Positions 49,100 to 52,630 of a DNA stretch of 52,630 nt are shown in pieces. A model generated the notes under the pieces. That model was given only the letters and a program-made list of their open reading frames with translations, was not told the DNA's origin and ran no database searches. The DNA comes from Legionella sp. GTDB lineage: Bacteria > Pseudomonadota > Gammaproteobacteria > Legionellales > Legionellaceae. Each line of letters starts with the position of its first letter. Position 1 is the stretch's first letter. The stretch covers positions 1-52,630 of the forward strand of contig JAUXYG010000038.1 in the NCBI GenBank assembly GCA_030694525.1, written 5' to 3'. The position numbers and the translations under genes were made by a program.

Positions 49100-49321
49100 T
49101 TCCAGATGGACCTACAAATTTCAGTGGTGACTTGTTGCATCATTTGCTAATGCAACTTAAAAGTAGCGTTATTTATGTGTTTAACAGCTTATACAAGCAA
49201 ATTCATAAACTAAAAGAAATCGATTAATGTCAACGTTATTAGGTTTTTCGAATTTTTGGTGAATTAATTTACACATTGACGTTGAGTTAATTTTATTTTT
49301 TATTTGTCGTGAGGAGTTATT

Positions 49322-49714
49322 ATGAAATACCTCGTTACCTGTCTTATGGCGTTACCCGTTATGACAGCATGCACCGTAATTCAGGAAGATTATTACCAGC
49401 CTGATTATTACCGACCCGCGCCCCAGGTCGAAGTTCGGCGTTATCAACCTCCGGTTCACTATCATAATGAAAATAGACGTTATCATGGACATAGTGGATA
49501 TCGGGCAGCCCCACAAGGAGGTTCTTACCATGGACATAGTAGTGTAAGATCTGCTCCGCAGGTTCAAGTTCCCGGCAATTTGCATGGCCATGATGAAGGC
49601 AATCAGGAAATCAAGCCCGTAGCTCGCATTCAGTCATCATCCACAGAGAGCGCTGTCAAAATAGAAAATCATTCACAAGTTCATACTCAAACGAATACTC
49701 ATGGCCATAGCTGA
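49322..49714 (+). CDS. His/Tyr-rich lipoprotein
   Basis: 130 residues with a lipoprotein signal: MKYLVTCLMALPVMTAC, lipobox VMTAC with Cys17. The mature part is rich in Tyr, His, Pro and Gln with short repeats (DYYQPDYYRP; YHGHSGYRAAPQ / YHGHSSVRSAPQ; HGHD; HGHS). Repeated HGH motifs could bind Zn, Ni or Cu. GAGGAG lies upstream of the ATG. Function unknown. Confidence 0.85.
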   Translation: MKYLVTCLMALPVMTACTVIQEDYYQPDYYRPAPQVEVRRYQPPVHYHNENRRYHGHSGYRAAPQGGSYHGHSSVRSAPQVQVPGNLHGHDEGNQEIKPVARIQSSSTESAVKIENHSQVHTQTNTHGHS

Positions 49715-49837
49715 GCAATAACGTCAATTCACTTTAAATGAATAGACATTGATAAGTGAATAGATAGTATCTTCCTCGCGCAGTGAGGTATCTCCTCATA
49801 ATTTTTAATGCATAATAATGTTGTGAATTAATGAGTT

Positions 49838-49922
49838 GTCTTCCCCAGGCAGGTGGGGATCTATCCAATAAAGTGGCATTTTGCTAAATATTTGGATGGT
49901 TCTCCACCTGCCTGGGGATGAC
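49838..49922. repeat. Long inverted repeat (29-base arms)
   Basis: Arms at 49838-49866 and 49894-49922 are inverted copies with four mismatches, sharing CCCCAGGCAGGTGG / CCACCTGCCTGGGG, around a 27-base loop. The whole could fold into one long hairpin, as a small RNA or a MITE-like insert. The rest of 49715-50181 (467 bases) holds no gene; CTCCGCAA near 50030 and TTGCGGAG near 50091 form another weak inverted repeat. Confidence 0.7.
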
Positions 49923-50181
49923 AAAATAAACATTAAGTACGATTAAAGAACATAAAATTTTGAGGGGATAACCAAGATCGCGCAGATGAGGAACCATCCT
50001 AAAAGACGCACAAGGCCATGAACAATGATCCTCCGCAATTAATTGAGACGCTCTGAATATAGTTCTTTGATAAACAGCACAGGTTTCTTTGCGGAGTGAT
50101 ACATTCCAGTGAACAGGATTTTTCGTATCTTTTAATATTTTATGGTACTCTAATATAGTTTTTTTTCTTTAAGGAGTCTTT

Positions 50182-50493
50182 ATGCATAACTCACTTAAAA
50201 TGTTATTAGTGGGATTCATTTCCCTTATTATATTTGCTTGCGCGGCCTCACCGAATGCCGAAAGTACTGGAGAGTATCTCGACAGTTCTACAACTACTAC
50301 TAAAGTTAAAGCAAGCCTTGTGGATCAGTTAGGAACACGAGGATTCGCAGTTAAAGTCAAAACCTATAAAGATCAAGTGCAGTTGAGTGGCTTTGTTGAC
50401 AACAGTCGAGTAAAACAGCGAGCAGGAATAATTGCTGCTGGAGTTGATGGCGTTAAAAGCGTACGTAACGATATAATAGTGAAATCAAGATAA
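50182..50493 (+). CDS. BON-domain lipoprotein
   Basis: 103 residues with signal and lipobox (LLVGFISLIIFACAAS). The mature part is one BON domain: STTTTKVKASLVDQL, VKVKTYKDQVQLSGFVDN, VDGVKSVRNDIIVK, resembling OsmY/DolP halves that bind phospholipid and support the outer membrane. AAGGAG ribosome site upstream. It is 24 bases before glyA, perhaps cotranscribed. Confidence 0.93.
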   Translation: MHNSLKMLLVGFISLIIFACAASPNAESTGEYLDSSTTTTKVKASLVDQLGTRGFAVKVKTYKDQVQLSGFVDNSRVKQRAGIIAAGVDGVKSVRNDIIVKSR

Positions 50494-50517
50494 GCTAACC
50501 TATGTTTAAGGATTACC

Positions 50518-51771
50518 ATGTTTGACGCAAGTTATACTATTGAACATTTTGATGACCAATTGTTTGCGGCAATTTCTGCGGAAAAACGACGTCAGGAAGA
50601 GCATATTGAGCTTATAGCTTCGGAAAATTACGTAAGTCCAAGGGTTTTACAAGCTCAAGGCTCGGTGCTTACTAATAAATATGCGGAAGGGTATCCTGGA
50701 AAGCGTTACTATGGTGGCTGTGAGTACGTAGACATTGCTGAGGATTTGGCAATTACAAGAGCAAAAAAACTTTTTGGGGCCCATTACGTTAACGTGCAAC
50801 CGCATTCCGGCTCTCAAGCCAATGCTGCTGTAATGATGGCATTATTAGCCCCGGGAGACACCATTCTTGGTATGTCTCTATCTCATGGAGGCCATTTAAC
50901 GCACGGCTCTAAGGTCAATTTTTCCGGTAAGTTATACAACTCAATTGAATATGGAATTGACGTAGATACAGGCTTAATCGATTATGAAGCTTTAGAAGCA
51001 CTTGCAATCAATCACAAACCGAAAATGATTATTGCTGGTTTTTCCGCTTACTCAAGAATTCTTGATTGGGCACGATTCAGAGAGATAGCAGATAAGGTTG
51101 GGGCCTATCTTTTAGCAGATATGGCTCATGTTGCGGGTTTAGTTGCGGCCGGACTGTATCCTTCCCCAATTCCTTATGCTGATGTGGTGACCACAACTAC
51201 TCATAAAACTTTAAGAGGGCCACGAGGTGGACTGATTTTATGTAAGGAAAATGAAGAGATTGAGAAGAGATTTAATTCTGCAGTATTTCCAGGGATGCAG
51301 GGCGGTCCATTGATGCATGTGATTGCTGCAAAAGCAGTAGCTTTTGCGGAGGCATTATTACCTGATTTTAAATCGTATCAGCAACAAATATTAACTAATG
51401 CCAGAATTATGTGCGATGTTTTAAAAAGCAGGGGCTATCAAATTGTGTCTGATGGAACGGATAATCATTTGATTCTTGTGAATTTGATTGATAAAAATAT
51501 CACCGGGAAAGAGGCTGATGCGGCTTTATCCAAGGCTAATATTACGGTAAATAAAAATTCAGTACCTAATGATCCGCGATCACCTTTTGTGACCAGCGGT
51601 CTACGCCTTGGGACACCTGCAGTGACCACCAGAGGATTTAAAGAAAAAGAAATTACCATGCTCTCGAATTGGGTTGCAGATGTGCTGGATAACGTGAACG
51701 ATGAAACAAATATTGCGAGAGTAAAAACGCAAGTGTTGTTATTATGTCGTGAATTTCCGGTCTATTGTTAA
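50518..51771 (+). CDS. glyA: Serine hydroxymethyltransferase
   Basis: PLP enzyme converting serine and tetrahydrofolate to glycine and 5,10-methylene-THF. 417 residues with [59 protein letters not shown] and the Schiff-base lysine in [21 protein letters not shown] upstream. The nrdR gene follows 3 bases after its stop. Confidence 0.98.
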   Translation: MFDASYTIEHFDDQLFAAISAEKRRQEEHIELIASENYVSPRVLQAQGSVLTNKYAEGYPGKRYYGGCEYVDIAEDLAITRAKKLFGAHYVNVQPHSGSQANAAVMMALLAPGDTILGMSLSHGGHLTHGSKVNFSGKLYNSIEYGIDVDTGLIDYEALEALAINHKPKMIIAGFSAYSRILDWARFREIADKVGAYLLADMAHVAGLVAAGLYPSPIPYADVVTTTTHKTLRGPRGGLILCKENEEIEKRFNSAVFPGMQGGPLMHVIAAKAVAFAEALLPDFKSYQQQILTNARIMCDVLKSRGYQIVSDGTDNHLILVNLIDKNITGKEADAALSKANITVNKNSVPNDPRSPFVTSGLRLGTPAVTTRGFKEKEITMLSNWVADVLDNVNDETNIARVKTQVLLLCREFPVYC

Positions 51772-51773
51772 TC

Positions 51774-52235
51774 ATGTATTGTCCATTTTGTCACGCTGAA
51801 GAAACAAAAGTTGTAGATTCTCGTCTGGTTGCAGAGGGAGCTCAGGTACGCAGAAGGCGTCAGTGCCTGGAATGTCATGAGCGATTTACTACGTTTGAAA
51901 CGGCTGAATTGATTATGCCAGTCATTATAAAACGCGACGGACGACGTGAGCCTTTCAGTATGGATAATTTACGTTCGGGCATGCTACGAGCTCTGGAGAA
52001 AAGACCAGTGAGCATCGACAGTCTTGAAGAAGCAACTATCTCAATAACTCAGGAGATACGACGTCGAGGTGAGCGGGAAATTGACTCTCAACTTATTGGC
52101 GAGTTAGTGATGAAAGAATTGTTTAGGCTCGACCACGTAGCTTATGTTCGTTTTGCCTCAGTGTATAAGCGTTTTAAAGACGTGAGTGATTTTCGTCAAA
52201 CTATTGATCAAATGAAAGAAGATAAAGAAATTTAG
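51774..52235 (+). CDS. nrdR: Transcriptional repressor NrdR
   Basis: ATP/dATP-dependent repressor of ribonucleotide reductase genes. From the ATG at 51774 it is 153 residues: zinc ribbon MYCPFC...CLECHERF (Cys3, 6, 31, 34), then an ATP cone ([49 protein letters not shown]). A longer frame begins at a TTG within glyA (51765), less likely. It sits in the usual glyA-nrdR order. Confidence 0.97.
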   Translation: MYCPFCHAEETKVVDSRLVAEGAQVRRRRQCLECHERFTTFETAELIMPVIIKRDGRREPFSMDNLRSGMLRALEKRPVSIDSLEEATISITQEIRRRGEREIDSQLIGELVMKELFRLDHVAYVRFASVYKRFKDVSDFRQTIDQMKEDKEI

Positions 52236-52282
52236 GATGCTTGGTTCATTTAGGCTATATGCATTAAGTCCCAGATTCACCT

Positions 52283-52630
52283 CGACGTGCCGCGACTCGT
52301 TCGTGACATCCAGGGTTTGTTGCACAGAATTTAATAATGGATTCTGAGTAGATCACTGGACCCCGCGAACAAGTCGCGGGGCGTGGTAGGAGTGGTTACG
52401 CTGGGGCGTAGGAGGATGGGTGTTGTAGCACGCTCTGACTATGAATGCTGCTGAGATGGTGAAGGGGTGTCCCTTTACTCCGACGTGCCGCGACTTGTTC
52501 GCGGCATCCAGGGTTTGTGCACAGAATTAGGTAATGCATTCTGAGTGATTACTGGACCCCGCGAACAAGTCGCGGGGCGTGGTAGGAGTGGTTACGCTGG
52601 GGCGTAGGAGGATGGGTGTTGTAGCACGCT
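52283..52630. repeat. Tandem palindromic repeat, 198-bp period
   Basis: Two copies of a ~150-base unit start at 52283 and 52481; the second runs off the window at 52630. Each begins CGACGTGCCGCGACT, holds a palindrome CCGCGA-N5-TCGCGG (imperfect in copy 1), ATCCAGGGTTTGT, then CCCCGCGA-ACAAG-TCGCGGGG (52361-52381, 52557-52577), then a G-rich tail ending GTAGCACGCT. The two palindromes in a unit are inverted copies of each other. No coding sense is seen between 52236 and the end. Confidence 0.9.

Overview
The window looks like a chromosome segment of a Legionella-type gammaproteobacterium. The evidence is low G+C, single-copy gammaproteobacterial housekeeping genes (glyA-nrdR, valS, kdsB, tsaB, bolA, fdxA, yoaA, mltA), a type IV pilin, and large eukaryotic-like proteins (one kinase-like, one with ankyrin repeats) of the kind that serve as Dot/Icm effectors. 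Species assignment is inference; no search was run.

Region 1 (1-6524) is accessory DNA at a tRNA-Phe gene. A 52-bp perfect direct repeat, containing the 3' part of tRNA-Phe, lies at 265-316 and inside the intact gene at 6446-6497. It bounds a ~6.2-kb integrative element. In order it carries a tyrosine integrase, a HipB/HipA toxin-antitoxin pair with three operators spaced exactly 50 bp apart, a decayed second recombinase, a structured noncoding stretch, and an HD-domain dNTP triphosphohydrolase. On the minus strand at 4792-4739 the noncoding stretch holds every element of a minimal type I hammerhead self-cleaving ribozyme, just downstream of a consensus -10 box. The same two-part motif sits 38 bp outside each copy of the 52-bp repeat and again just upstream of the integrase, so bases 1-264 are probably the end of a second, related element at the same tRNA.

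Region 2 (6.5-20.7 kb) is mostly core genes: psuG-yggX; a PilZ protein; a kinase-like putative effector with a 13-unit Asn (GTT/AAC) microsatellite; fdxA; the overlapping operon yoaA-tsaB-Trm112-kdsB; a hybrid PAS histidine kinase; an aminotransferase with a C-terminal extension; and an APC transporter. Region 3 (20.7-22.9 kb) contains bolA and a type IV pilin set among unusual palindromic repeats: three long compound units, and a pair of hairpins with compensatory base changes.

Region 4 (22.9-33.8 kb) has a HlyD/FUSC efflux pair, mltA, a polysaccharide deacetylase, a YhhN membrane protein, two unknown membrane proteins and an ankyrin protein. Region 5 (33.9-38.6 kb) is a three-gene signalling operon (MHYT hybrid kinase, single-domain receiver, HPt-REC-REC-GGDEF diguanylate cyclase) that looks like a self-contained phosphorelay to c-di-GMP. 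Region 6 (38.7-52.6 kb) has Ku, a ParD-like/Map pair, valS, an RND pump and its adaptor separated by an intrinsic terminator, small exported proteins and lipoproteins, then glyA-nrdR. The window ends in a 198-bp-period tandem repeat built from REP-like CCGCGA/TCGCGG palindromes that also occur elsewhere in the window.
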